DNA of 50,377 bases, from contig NZ_PVWN01000029.1 of the NCBI RefSeq assembly GCF_003003885.1, positions 1 to 50,377 of the forward strand, in the 5' to 3' direction. This document shows, in pieces, positions 25,530 to 33,625 of this stretch. Under the pieces are notes generated by a model. That model saw nothing but the letters and a program-made list of their open reading frames with translations. It ran no database searches and was not told where the DNA came from. The position numbers and the translations under genes are program-made. The number at the start of each line of letters is the position of its first letter. The first letter of the stretch is position 1. This DNA is from Chlorogloea sp. CCALA 695 (GTDB lineage Bacteria; Cyanobacteriota; Cyanobacteriia; Cyanobacteriales; Chroococcidiopsidaceae).

Positions 25530-26220
25530 TACTTAAATTGAACCGATAGCCCATACCAGGAACAGTTTCGATTAAATTATCACAGCCAAGTTCTGACAGT
25601 TTGCGTCGCACCAATCGAATTTGGGCTGCCACTACATTACTAATACGCTCTGCATTCATTTCGTAAAGATAGTCTAAAAGCTGGGTACGGGTAATATATT
25701 GATTGGGGTGTTTCAAGAAGTATTCCATTACTTGAAATTCTTTTCTTGTCAGAGGAATTGCTTGTTTGTTACCGTTAATGTGTTGAAGACAAACTGTACA
25801 GGTTCCGTAATCTAAAATAAAGCAACCTACTTGAAGTTGCTGAGGTTCAAACTGGGGGGATCTCCTCTGCAATGCTCGCAGTCGCGCTAATAATTCCTCT
25901 ACACCAAACGGCTTGATTAAATAATCATCAGCCCCAGCATCTAATCCAGCCACTTTGTCTTCCATACGGTCTTTTGCCGTTAGCATCAACACGGGCAAAT
26001 TATTGTTACAAGTACGTAATTTACGCAGCAGTTCTAAACCCGATATTCCAGGCAGTAACCAGTCAAAGATAGCTAGCGTATATGGTATTTTTTGTTCTTC
26101 TAAGCAATTCCAAGCTTGAGTACCATCTAAGACCCAATCAACAATATATTTTTCCTGGTTCAAGGTTCGCTTAATCGCTTCCCCTAAAACTAGCTCATCT
26201 TCAACTAGCATAACCTTCAT
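25519..26220 (-). CDS. rppA: OmpR-family response regulator, RppA/NrsR type
   Basis: 233 residues from ATG 26220 (MKVMLVEDE). The longer reading to 26250 adds ten unlikely residues. The receiver domain has EDE at 7-9, phospho-acceptor Asp53 (IFDWLLPG), LMLTAKD and YLIKPF. The winged-helix effector has PLTRKEFQVMEYFLKHPNQY and IETVPGMGYRF. In Synechocystis the related RppA/NrsR controls the adjacent nrsBACD nickel-efflux operon. Here it is translated with rppB and follows a DUF2808-like gene. It is the natural candidate for the direct-repeat boxes, because OmpR-family proteins bind tandem half-sites spaced one helical turn apart. Confidence 0.87.
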   Translation of the reverse strand: MKVMLVEDELVLGEAIKRTLNQEKYIVDWVLDGTQAWNCLEEQKIPYTLAIFDWLLPGISGLELLRKLRTCNNNLPVLMLTAKDRMEDKVAGLDAGADDYLIKPFGVEELLARLRALQRRSPQFEPQQLQVGCFILDYGTCTVCLQHINGNKQAIPLTRKEFQVMEYFLKHPNQYITRTQLLDYLYEMNAERISNVVAAQIRLVRRKLSELGCDNLIETVPGMGYRFNLSNAN

Positions 26221-26281
26221 AATCAAAGTAAAATAGTGTGGCAGCAACAAAAATCTCTACATCAATAGACACAAAACCGAG

Positions 26282-26596
26282 TTACACCCATAGAAATACA
26301 TACATCAATGCAGATAAGTTCACCAGAAGCTCTATGTAGTTAAACGTCAAAAATCCTGTTTTCTTTATATTATTTGGGTCAAGCTTGAGTTTTAATCTAG
26401 GAGCAACGGGTTGAAGAAAATTTACTATAACTTTACTGCCCGTAATAGAAGACTTGGCATTAATCTTACTTTCTGAGTTGTCTGTTACTGTAATATTACT
26501 ACTAATAAGGTGAGTGGGTGCAATTAATTTGAAAATAGGTTTAGGATAGGTAAGAATTTCACAAAGAGGTATCTTATACTTAATTTTTTGACTCAT
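26282..26596 (-). CDS. Divergent DUF2808-like protein, probably truncated
   Basis: 104 residues. Residues ~23-80 can be aligned to the DUF2808 proteins nearby: a FKLIAPT...SSNITV stretch, then KVIVNFLQPVAPRLKLKLDP. No signal peptide is visible and the C-terminus (LLVNLSALMYVFLWV) keeps only traces of the family end. It lies 62 bp before rppA on the same strand, so both may share a transcript. The box at 26912-26928 lies 316 bp upstream. It is decayed or a rapidly evolving member. Role unknown. Confidence 0.45.
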   Translation of the reverse strand: MSQKIKYKIPLCEILTYPKPIFKLIAPTHLISSNITVTDNSESKINAKSSITGSKVIVNFLQPVAPRLKLKLDPNNIKKTGFLTFNYIELLVNLSALMYVFLWV

Positions 26597-26911
26597 CTAC
26601 TTGATAACCCTCTAAAACATCGACAATTAGCTGAGAAATAAAGCTACGCCTTTAAGGAATGTGTAACTTAATCTTATGCGAGTAGTCCTTTACTATTTTG
26701 GAAGATGTTGTACAAATCAATCAGTACGAGGATTGCCTCGTGTACGGCATTGATTATCCAAAAGAAATCAGAACGACGAGAGCTAAAGCTATAGATGCCA
26801 AGCAAACCAGATTTCTCACTTATTACTTCTACGAAAAACCAATCGTGTTAGTAAGACCTCAAACTCATTCTCAATAGATAGTTGCGCTGTACTTATCTTG
26901 ACATAACAAGA
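26597..26911. other. Gap between DUF2808-like gene and its box
   Basis: A plus-strand reading (about 26697-26876) gives VVQINQYEDCLVYGIDYPKE and, further on, FLTYYFYEKPIVLVRPQTHS without a start. The family is not recognised. It may be an inserted fragment separating the box at 26912 from the minus-strand genes. Nothing else is seen. Confidence 0.3.
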
Positions 26912-26928
26912 TGAAACCAGGATGAAAT
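26912..26928 (-). promoter_or_regulatory. Direct-repeat regulatory box upstream of DUF2808-like/rppA/rppB
   Basis: Sense strand ATTTCATCCTGGTTTCA, then 16 bp, then TAAGTACA. It is the weakest -10 of the set apart from the TolC site. If the transcript reaches rppA, it would give autoregulation. Confidence 0.6.
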
Positions 26929-26976
26929 TTTTGCATACTTGACACATTTACTCAAAAATTAGCTTTTCAAAAGAAA

Positions 26977-27804
26977 TTATTCATTCATGTCGCGATAAGT
27001 TGCAACTGCTGAGGGTGAGATACGGTTGAGGTAGCGGAAAATCCAATACTTAAAAATAGTATCCAGAATTACTGGGAAAGTAGAAATAAATAGGTTGGTA
27101 AAATCTCGATTTTCCGGCAACCCGAAATGCCTTAAAGTATTGTCTATGATTACTTCCCAACCGTGAGAAGAATGGAACCCAACAAAAGTATCGGTAAATA
27201 AAATAATTAAAAAAGCTTTAGCAGAATCGCTTAAACCATAAATTAACTCATCGATAAAAGACATTAAAGTAGCTGTCTGTTTTTTACCTGTTGCTACTAT
27301 AAATGTGAAAGTGAACACTGAAAATATATCAGCGAAAATATTTTTAACAGCTTCATTACTTTCTATTTTGTAATGGTGGGCTATCTGAATTGCCTTATCT
27401 TTCAACTTTTTATCCATAGCTACTGGAGAAAGGACTGGTGCCTTTTTAAGCAAAGTATCAAAAGCAACTCTTTTTTCAAATATTTTAAATTCAGCCAACG
27501 CTCTTTCCTCCTGAGAGAAATTTAAAAAAACTGATGTTTTATCCGTCCAGAAGTTCTTAATTAAAGGTTCAAAAAGGAAGTTTTTAGAAAGCTGATTTAC
27601 AAATAGAGGGACTAAAATAAGAATTAACAAGTACCGAATAGAAGTAACTGTCAGATACCGAGACATTCGGAATTCTTCAATTAATCTTGATTCGGCATCG
27701 GGGTCTAAATCCCTCTTAAGTTTTTTCAAAGTCCGACCAATAGAGCGAGGAAGAAAGCTAGTTTTTTGAGATTTAAAACTTGATTTTGATTCGTCTTCTG
27801 ACAT
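26977..27804 (-). CDS. pcxA: Proton extrusion protein PcxA/CotA (CemA family)
   Basis: 275 residues. A hydrophilic N-terminus is followed by helices about 55-75, 162-182, 196-216 and 240-262. The family signatures are FVGFHSSHGWEVIIDNTL, HFGLPENRDF and DTIFKYWIFRYLNRISPSAV at the C-terminus. PcxA supports light-dependent proton extrusion and pH homeostasis at the plasma membrane; its plastid homologue is CemA. Chromosomal copies are usually longer and not beside metal genes. A regulatory box and a spaced TATCTAAT lie 64 bp upstream, which suggests induction together with the RND pump. Such pumps run on the proton gradient, so the link makes sense but is inferred. Confidence 0.85.
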   Translation of the reverse strand: MSEDESKSSFKSQKTSFLPRSIGRTLKKLKRDLDPDAESRLIEEFRMSRYLTVTSIRYLLILILVPLFVNQLSKNFLFEPLIKNFWTDKTSVFLNFSQEERALAEFKIFEKRVAFDTLLKKAPVLSPVAMDKKLKDKAIQIAHHYKIESNEAVKNIFADIFSVFTFTFIVATGKKQTATLMSFIDELIYGLSDSAKAFLIILFTDTFVGFHSSHGWEVIIDNTLRHFGLPENRDFTNLFISTFPVILDTIFKYWIFRYLNRISPSAVATYRDMNE

Positions 27805-27867
27805 CTACAATTTTCGCTGTTGTTTTCATAAATAACTCTGTCATTAGATAAGTTTGTCATAACGAAA

Positions 27868-27884
27868 TGAAACTAAGGTGAAAT
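27868..27884 (-). promoter_or_regulatory. Direct-repeat regulatory box, pcxA promoter
   Basis: Sense strand ATTTCACCTTAGTTTCA, then 17 bp, then TATCTAAT. 64 bp before the pcxA start. Confidence 0.7.
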
Positions 27885-28016
27885 TCATGCCTACCTCAGA
27901 AAATTTTATAAAAATGTAATAAGAACATAATTTGACGCAATGCTAGAAACCTTTTAACAGTAAGTTTTTGGTTAAAATATTTAATATTGATATTCTTTCT
28001 TGCGCTCAATTAGGTT

Positions 28017-28919
28017 TTAAACAAAGTTGTTTTGAGCTAGAGAACAAGGATAATTTGGATCGCCAGTTTCTATTTGAACAGTAGCGTGTTCAATACTGAA
28101 CCGATTGTGAAGCTCCTGGGATATTTGTACTAAAAAAGCATCCACGGGAACTCCTCCAGGTATTACTAGGTGTACGGTGAGCGCCGTCTCTGTAGTACTC
28201 ATTCCCCAAATATGGAGATCATGAACGCCAGCTACACCGGGAAGTTCAGCTAAGTATGTGCGGACAGCAAGCGGTTCAATACCTGCGGGTACAGCATCCG
28301 TCACCAAGTTGAAAGATTCTTGGAACAATTGCCAAGTACCAACAACGATGACAACAACAATAATCAAGCTCACAACAGGGTCGAACCAAAGCCAGCCAGT
28401 TGCAACAATAGCAACCCCAGCTAGTACTGCACCCAACGACACCACTGCGTCTGCAACCAAATGAAGGAAAGCTCCTCTGATATTTAAGTCATTTTTACGA
28501 CCAGACAAAAACATCAAAGCACTTACCGTATTAACAGCAATGCCTACTGTTGCAACACCAATAATAGTAATGCCTGAAACTGAACTGGGTTCAAAAAAAC
28601 GTTGAGTAGCCTCCCATGCTATTGCACCTGAAGCCACGAGCAAGAGGATAGCATTCAACAGAGCAGCTAAAATCGAGGAACGACGTAGCCCATAGGTACG
28701 TCGTTCTGTTGGTCGGCGACGGACAAGAATACTGGCTCCCCAAGCGAGTAGTAGACCTAAAACATCACTCAAATTATGACCCGCATCGGCAAGCAGGGCA
28801 AGGGAGTTGGCAAGAATGCCATAAACTGCCTCAATGATAACAAACCCGGTATTGAGAGTAACACTAATGATAAAAGCACGATTGTAATTAGTCGGTTCGT
28901 GGCTGTGCTGATGAGACAT
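28017..28919 (-). CDS. Cation diffusion facilitator (CzcD/ZitB-type Zn/Cd/Co exporter)
   Basis: 300 residues. A His-containing N-terminus (MSHQHSHEP) is followed by six membrane helices and a cytoplasmic domain (about 205-290). Metal-site motifs are LLADAGHNLSD (His48, Asp52) in helix two and HLVADAVVS (H-x3-D) in helix five, the pattern of Zn-transporting CDF proteins. The tail carries VHDLHIWGMS and SIEHATVQIE, conserved in the dimerisation domain. It exports Zn, Cd or Co in exchange for protons. No direct-repeat box is found before its start. Confidence 0.9.
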   Translation of the reverse strand: MSHQHSHEPTNYNRAFIISVTLNTGFVIIEAVYGILANSLALLADAGHNLSDVLGLLLAWGASILVRRRPTERRTYGLRRSSILAALLNAILLLVASGAIAWEATQRFFEPSSVSGITIIGVATVGIAVNTVSALMFLSGRKNDLNIRGAFLHLVADAVVSLGAVLAGVAIVATGWLWFDPVVSLIIVVVIVVGTWQLFQESFNLVTDAVPAGIEPLAVRTYLAELPGVAGVHDLHIWGMSTTETALTVHLVIPGGVPVDAFLVQISQELHNRFSIEHATVQIETGDPNYPCSLAQNNFV

Positions 28920-28953
28920 ATATTTCCTGTTATAGCGACCATCTACTACTGAA

Positions 28954-29718
28954 CTAAGACAGGTTTTTTGTGACCCAAGCTCTCAATGCTGCTTCTGTTT
29001 CGTCTCCAAACAGATGATGGGGACAGGTCGTATCTTCTTGGTGGCTGGGAGAAAACCGATGTCCGGTAATGGCATAGGGCGGAATTTTGTACTCGGACAT
29101 CAACCATTTAATCAAAGTGATTGCGGCTTGTTCTTGAGGCGGTGATAGATGCTCGTGAACGTTGGCAACGTGTTCAATTCCAATAGAATCAGCATTTTCG
29201 CCGTAGGCGTGCCAAGCTTTATCTGCATCTCTCACCATGTGGTAGATTTTTCCATCGCGAGCTACTACATAGTGAGCGCTAACGTGGCTTTCGGGATGGT
29301 GGAACCAATTGAGAACGGAGGTGACTAAATCAATTGTTGTGCAGTGTAAAATAATTCGTCGGATGGGAGTTCCATTACGGCTAGAAAAGTTAGGGGAAGG
29401 GTCCCAGATGATGGGTGGTCTCCTACAGAGTTCTGATGTTCCGTGTCCCTTTTGAGCAGAACTTTGAAGGTCGTGCAACACCTGTCCATTTCTAAGTAAC
29501 TGGATATCGTCAACGCAGGCATACCAGGTATTGCAATTGGCGATGGAGCGCTCTTTCAACGTAAATCTTAGGTGATCGACGACTTGCAGGTACCCTTGGA
29601 TGGGAAACGTTGTGTCTGCCTGAATCATATGCTTCTCACTATCGAGCAAATTAGTGTCTAGAACAAGTCTTTGCTTAAAAAATGTATCTCGAATAGTTTT
29701 TAAGGTGTGTTCTGTCAT
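28954..29718 (-). CDS. N-acetylmuramoyl-L-alanine amidase (Amidase_2/PGRP type)
   Basis: 254 residues. The catalytic domain (about 110-250) has RRIILHCTTID (first zinc His), SAHYVVARDGKIYHMVRD, ADSIGIEHVAN and TGHRFSPSHQEDTTCPHH (second His and third ligand). It removes stem peptides from murein. No signal peptide is evident: the N-terminal 105 residues (with TWYACVDDIQLLRNG) are of unknown family and could bind a partner. It lies 34 bp from the CDF gene on the same strand, so co-transcription with it is possible. Confidence 0.85.
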   Translation of the reverse strand: MTEHTLKTIRDTFFKQRLVLDTNLLDSEKHMIQADTTFPIQGYLQVVDHLRFTLKERSIANCNTWYACVDDIQLLRNGQVLHDLQSSAQKGHGTSELCRRPPIIWDPSPNFSSRNGTPIRRIILHCTTIDLVTSVLNWFHHPESHVSAHYVVARDGKIYHMVRDADKAWHAYGENADSIGIEHVANVHEHLSPPQEQAAITLIKWLMSEYKIPPYAITGHRFSPSHQEDTTCPHHLFGDETEAALRAWVTKNLS

Positions 29719-29851
29719 TTGTCTTACACTCCTCTAAGCGATTTTTGGTTATTTTATTAAAGGTAAAGTGATTATCCACTTTTTCACTGTTGATATTAAA
29801 AATACTGCTACAAAATCGAAAACATAAAATAGTGGAGATGGAAAGCATAGA

Positions 29852-30328
29852 CTAAAGCGTGGAAAGTCTAGCTTTACCTACGGGAATCTCTACATCACTG
29901 CCAACAACTTTAGCAAAAAAGCTATAGACAGAAGCAGAACCAAAAGTTGGTTGTTTGACTTTGTTAAATTCAACAAAAAGCATAATATTAGAAATATTTT
30001 TTTCAGGAAAATCAATGATAATCCTTTTACCATCCACAGAAATATTAATATTAATTTTTTGCTTCTTTTCATCCCGCACAGCAATATCATTACTTACAGC
30101 TACAGTGGATGGAATTTCAACAATTATCTGGGAAATAGGAGGTTGATTTTTGGGAATATGTAATTGAAAAACCTGTTTGACAACACGCCAGGGAGTGGGA
30201 GGAATCTGCGCGTTTTCATCAAAATTAAAATTTCCATGATTATTCGGATTAGCACTTACATAGCTGGCAGAACTAAAAACGGCAGTAGCTAAAGTAAATG
30301 CAGCAGCGTAAACTATTGTTTTCTTCAT
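29852..30328 (-). CDS. DUF2808 exported protein
   Basis: 158 residues from ATG 30328 (MKKTIVYAAAFTLATAVFSS), with AGGAGCC eight bases upstream. The signal peptide ends near VSA-NP. The mature part follows the DUF2808 plan: WRVVKQVFQLHIPKNQPPIS, then IVEIPSTVAVSNDIAV, GKRIIIDFPEK and VGSDVEIPVGKARL. It is a small periplasmic or extracellular beta-rich protein of unknown role. The gene is 127 bp behind the RND pump. It lacks the direct-repeat box but may be reached by the pump transcript. Confidence 0.8.
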   Translation of the reverse strand: MKKTIVYAAAFTLATAVFSSASYVSANPNNHGNFNFDENAQIPPTPWRVVKQVFQLHIPKNQPPISQIIVEIPSTVAVSNDIAVRDEKKQKININISVDGKRIIIDFPEKNISNIMLFVEFNKVKQPTFGSASVYSFFAKVVGSDVEIPVGKARLSTL

Positions 30329-30437
30329 CTTGGCTCCTAGAGTAATAAACATTATGGTGAATAGCAATTTACAGTGATTGTTTTAATTAAGGTGATAGCT
30401 TTTATCAAAAAATAGGATTTAGCTACTGCTTTCGCAT

Positions 30438-30474
30438 AGTTTGAACTAGAGTTTTCGCTAGTTCAAACTTTTTT
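30438..30474. terminator. Perfect hairpin with T-run behind the RND pump gene
   Basis: Arms AGTTTGAACTAG (30438-30449) and CTAGTTCAAACT (30458-30469) with an 8-nt loop are followed on the plus strand by TTTTT. It lies 20 bp past the leftward RND stop. The T-run is on the plus-strand side, where no gene reads in, so for the minus-strand operon it is a stem without U-tract that may stabilise the 3' end. Confidence 0.5.
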
Positions 30475-30493
30475 GTGCTTGGCAAATTAACGA

Positions 30494-33400
30494 CTAAATA
30501 GTAACTTTTTCTACAAATTCAGGCTGAATGACAGGTTTAGCCTTTTTAGGAATCATAAATCTGGCAAATTGGGTATACAAAGCCGGAAGTACTAGCAGGG
30601 TTAAAGCAGTAGACGTAAACAGTCCCCCCAAAACAACAACGGCTAGTGGCTGAAGAATTTCTTTTCCTGCCCCACTACCAATTACCAGTGGCACCATGCC
30701 CAGAGCCGATGCTAATGCTGTCATCAAAATGGCAACTAGCCGTTCCATCGACCCTTCAATCAAAACCTCCCGCAGAGGCTGCCCTTCTGCCAATCTAGTG
30801 TTGTAGTTTTCAACCAGCAACAGTCCGTTGCGTGCAGCAACACCAAACAGGGTAATAAACCCTACCATCGAAGCTACAGAAACAATACCGCCAGTCAAGG
30901 CGACGGAAATCACCCCACCTATTAATGCCAAAGGCAGATTAACTAGGATCATGATGGTTGCAGGAATCGACTTGACAGCAAAGTAGAGAATTACTGCGAT
31001 CGCGACAAAGGCTAATCCACCAGCCGAAAGTAAAGTTTTTGTCGCTCCCTCTTGCGCTTCAAACTGACCGCCGTATTCAATGTAATACCCAGAAGGCAGT
31101 TGCACTTCTTGCTTAACCTTATCCCGAATGTCTTTGATCGCAGAACCCAAATCCCGCCCAGCCACATTGCTAGATACAACAATAAAGCGGGAGACGTTCT
31201 CGCGGTTGATAGTATTGGGACCCGTGCCATACTCAATTTTTGCGACTTGGGCTAAAGGAATTTTTTGACCGTTGGGGGTATCAACTAACAAATTGCCGAT
31301 GACTTCTATATCGTTACGATAATTTTCTGGCAACCACACAACGATGTCAAAGGTCTGTTGTTGTTCTAAGACTTGAGAAATAGTTCGCCCGTTGAGAGCA
31401 GTTTCAATTGTCTCTGACAGTTCTCCAATAGTTAAACCATAACGAGCCGCCGCATCGCGGTCAAACTGAATTTGTACCTGTCTAACTGGCACTTGAGGTT
31501 CTAGTTGCAGGTCAGTCAAACCCGAAATCTCACTCATGGCTGACTGGACTTGTTGACCAAGGGTACGGAGTTCTTCTAACTCAGGACCAAAAATTTTGAC
31601 AGCGATCGCACTTCTTACCCCAGAAAGCACTTCATCCATACGGTGAGAAATAAAGCCGCCAATATTAGTTGCTACTCCTGGCATTTTCTCAAATTCTTCC
31701 CGGATCTTTTCGATGCTCTCCTCCCGTTCTTTTGCTCCCTCCTCACTAATTTGTACATCTAGCTCTCCAAAGTTAGTGCCAGCTACCTCAGTATCGCCTT
31801 GAGCGCGTCCAGAGCGAAACTGAACAGTTTCAATTCGGGGGTCATTTTTAACGGCTTCCTGTATTGCTAAACCTACCTGATTAGTTGCACCTAGAGATTG
31901 ACCAGGCATAAGACTGACTGCAATTACCAAAGCACGGTCTTGAAACTCCGGTAAAAAAACTTGCCCTAACGAGGACATAATCATTATTGAAGCTACAAAT
32001 CCAGCTAAAGCTGTTGCCAAAATAATCTTGGGACGACGAATAGAAAACTTTAAAGCTGGACGATACAGGCGATGGGTTTGTTTTTCCAACCAGGTTTCGG
32101 TACTTGGTAATTTCCGACCCGCCAACAGCAAAGCACACATTGCCGGGGTCAACGTTAGCGCCACTAAAGTAGAAGCTGCAATTGACAGCAAATAGGCTAC
32201 GCCCATCGGCGTAAAAATGCGACCTTCTACACCAGAAAGGGCAAAAATCGGTGCGAAGACGACGGCGATAATGATAGTAGCAAAGAGAACGCTAACGCGT
32301 ACCTCAACTGAGCCATCAAAAACAACTTGCAACGGTGGTACCGGATTTCCCGCGAGTTGGTTTTCCCGCAGACGACGGTAGACATTTTCCATATCTACAA
32401 TCGCGTCATCTACTACTGAACCGATAGCAACAACCAGTCCGCCCAAAGTCATCGTGTTTATGCCTTGTCCCGTCCAATTTAGGATGATCATTCCTAGCAG
32501 CAGTGACACGGGAAGGGCGCTCAAACTAATTACTACCGTGCGCCAATTCATCAAAAACAAAATCAGGACAACGGAGACGATGATGGTGCCATCTCGCAGA
32601 GCTTCTTCAACGTTTTCAATTGAAGCTTCGATGAAATCCTCTTGGCGAAAAGTAGTGGTAATTTTGACATCTTTGGGTAGACCCGGTTTTATCTCCTCCA
32701 GTGCCGTCTCAATCGCTTTAGTTAATTTCGGTGTATCAGCGTCAGGCTGTTTGTTAACGGTCAAAGCGATCGCTGATTTACCTTCAAAACTGGCATCGCC
32801 GCGTTTTAGTGCTGCACCAATTTGTACCGAGGCTACTTGTTCCAGGAGGACTGGCGTGCCATCGCGTGCTTTGATTACCGATTTCTTGAGTTGCTCGATA
32901 GACTGAATCCGCCCAACTCCCCTAACCAACGTCTCTTGATCGGGAGTAATTAAAAATCCCCCTGGCGCATTGGCATTAGCCGCCTCTGCCGCTTGTGTAA
33001 CATCCGTCAAGGAAACATTAAACGCTTTCAGTTGGTCTGGATTAACTAGCACTTGGTACTGACGCTCATCCCCACCAAATATCACGATATTACTAACACC
33101 AGGGACAGCTAGGAGGCGGTTTTTAACTTGCCAATTAACAATCCGCCACACGTCCATTATGGGGGTGGTTTCGGAGCTAAAGGCGTATCTAACAACGACT
33201 CCCAAGGCAGAGCTAACAGGGAGAATTTCTGGCTGCTCTACGCCCTGTGGTAGCTGGCTTCGCGCTTGTTGCAACCGCTCCGTTACCAATTGACGGGCGC
33301 GATAAATTTCTGTATCTTGCTTGAAGACGGCTCTAATAGCAGAAAGACCTACGGCGGAAGCCGATCGTAATGATTCTAATCCGGGTGTTCCGTTAATCGC

Positions 33401-33613
33401 ACTTTCTATAGGTCGGGTAACTAACGATTCGACTTCCTCTGGCGCTAAACCAGGGGCTTCTGTCTGAATTTCGACTTGCGGTGGAGCAAAGCTAGGAAAC
33501 ACATCTAGAGGCATTTGAGTGAGAACGCGAAGACCCCACAGACTGATGAGAATAGAGGCTAAAACTACTACCCATCTTTGAGCAATCGACCACTTGACAA
33601 TGGAATTAAGCAT
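30494..33613 (-). CDS. Heavy-metal efflux RND transporter (CusA/CzcA family)
   Basis: 1039 residues, twelve membrane helices and two large periplasmic loops in the RND plan. The N-terminus SIAQRWVVVLASILISLWGL and PLDVFPSFAPPQVEIQTEAP are typical of HME-RND pumps. The proton-relay helix four reads VAIGSVVDDAIVDMENVYRR (near residue 400), with the Asp pair and Glu. The second half has ARNGLLLVENY. The pump draws divalent or monovalent metal ions out of periplasm and cytoplasm through a TolC-like channel. The 12-bp gap to the adaptor shows one operon. Synechocystis counterparts export Ni/Co. Substrate here is undetermined. Confidence 0.92.
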   Translation of the reverse strand: MLNSIVKWSIAQRWVVVLASILISLWGLRVLTQMPLDVFPSFAPPQVEIQTEAPGLAPEEVESLVTRPIESAINGTPGLESLRSASAVGLSAIRAVFKQDTEIYRARQLVTERLQQARSQLPQGVEQPEILPVSSALGVVVRYAFSSETTPIMDVWRIVNWQVKNRLLAVPGVSNIVIFGGDERQYQVLVNPDQLKAFNVSLTDVTQAAEAANANAPGGFLITPDQETLVRGVGRIQSIEQLKKSVIKARDGTPVLLEQVASVQIGAALKRGDASFEGKSAIALTVNKQPDADTPKLTKAIETALEEIKPGLPKDVKITTTFRQEDFIEASIENVEEALRDGTIIVSVVLILFLMNWRTVVISLSALPVSLLLGMIILNWTGQGINTMTLGGLVVAIGSVVDDAIVDMENVYRRLRENQLAGNPVPPLQVVFDGSVEVRVSVLFATIIIAVVFAPIFALSGVEGRIFTPMGVAYLLSIAASTLVALTLTPAMCALLLAGRKLPSTETWLEKQTHRLYRPALKFSIRRPKIILATALAGFVASIMIMSSLGQVFLPEFQDRALVIAVSLMPGQSLGATNQVGLAIQEAVKNDPRIETVQFRSGRAQGDTEVAGTNFGELDVQISEEGAKEREESIEKIREEFEKMPGVATNIGGFISHRMDEVLSGVRSAIAVKIFGPELEELRTLGQQVQSAMSEISGLTDLQLEPQVPVRQVQIQFDRDAAARYGLTIGELSETIETALNGRTISQVLEQQQTFDIVVWLPENYRNDIEVIGNLLVDTPNGQKIPLAQVAKIEYGTGPNTINRENVSRFIVVSSNVAGRDLGSAIKDIRDKVKQEVQLPSGYYIEYGGQFEAQEGATKTLLSAGGLAFVAIAVILYFAVKSIPATIMILVNLPLALIGGVISVALTGGIVSVASMVGFITLFGVAARNGLLLVENYNTRLAEGQPLREVLIEGSMERLVAILMTALASALGMVPLVIGSGAGKEILQPLAVVVLGGLFTSTALTLLVLPALYTQFARFMIPKKAKPVIQPEFVEKVTI

Positions 33614-33625
33614 ATTTTGTTCAAT

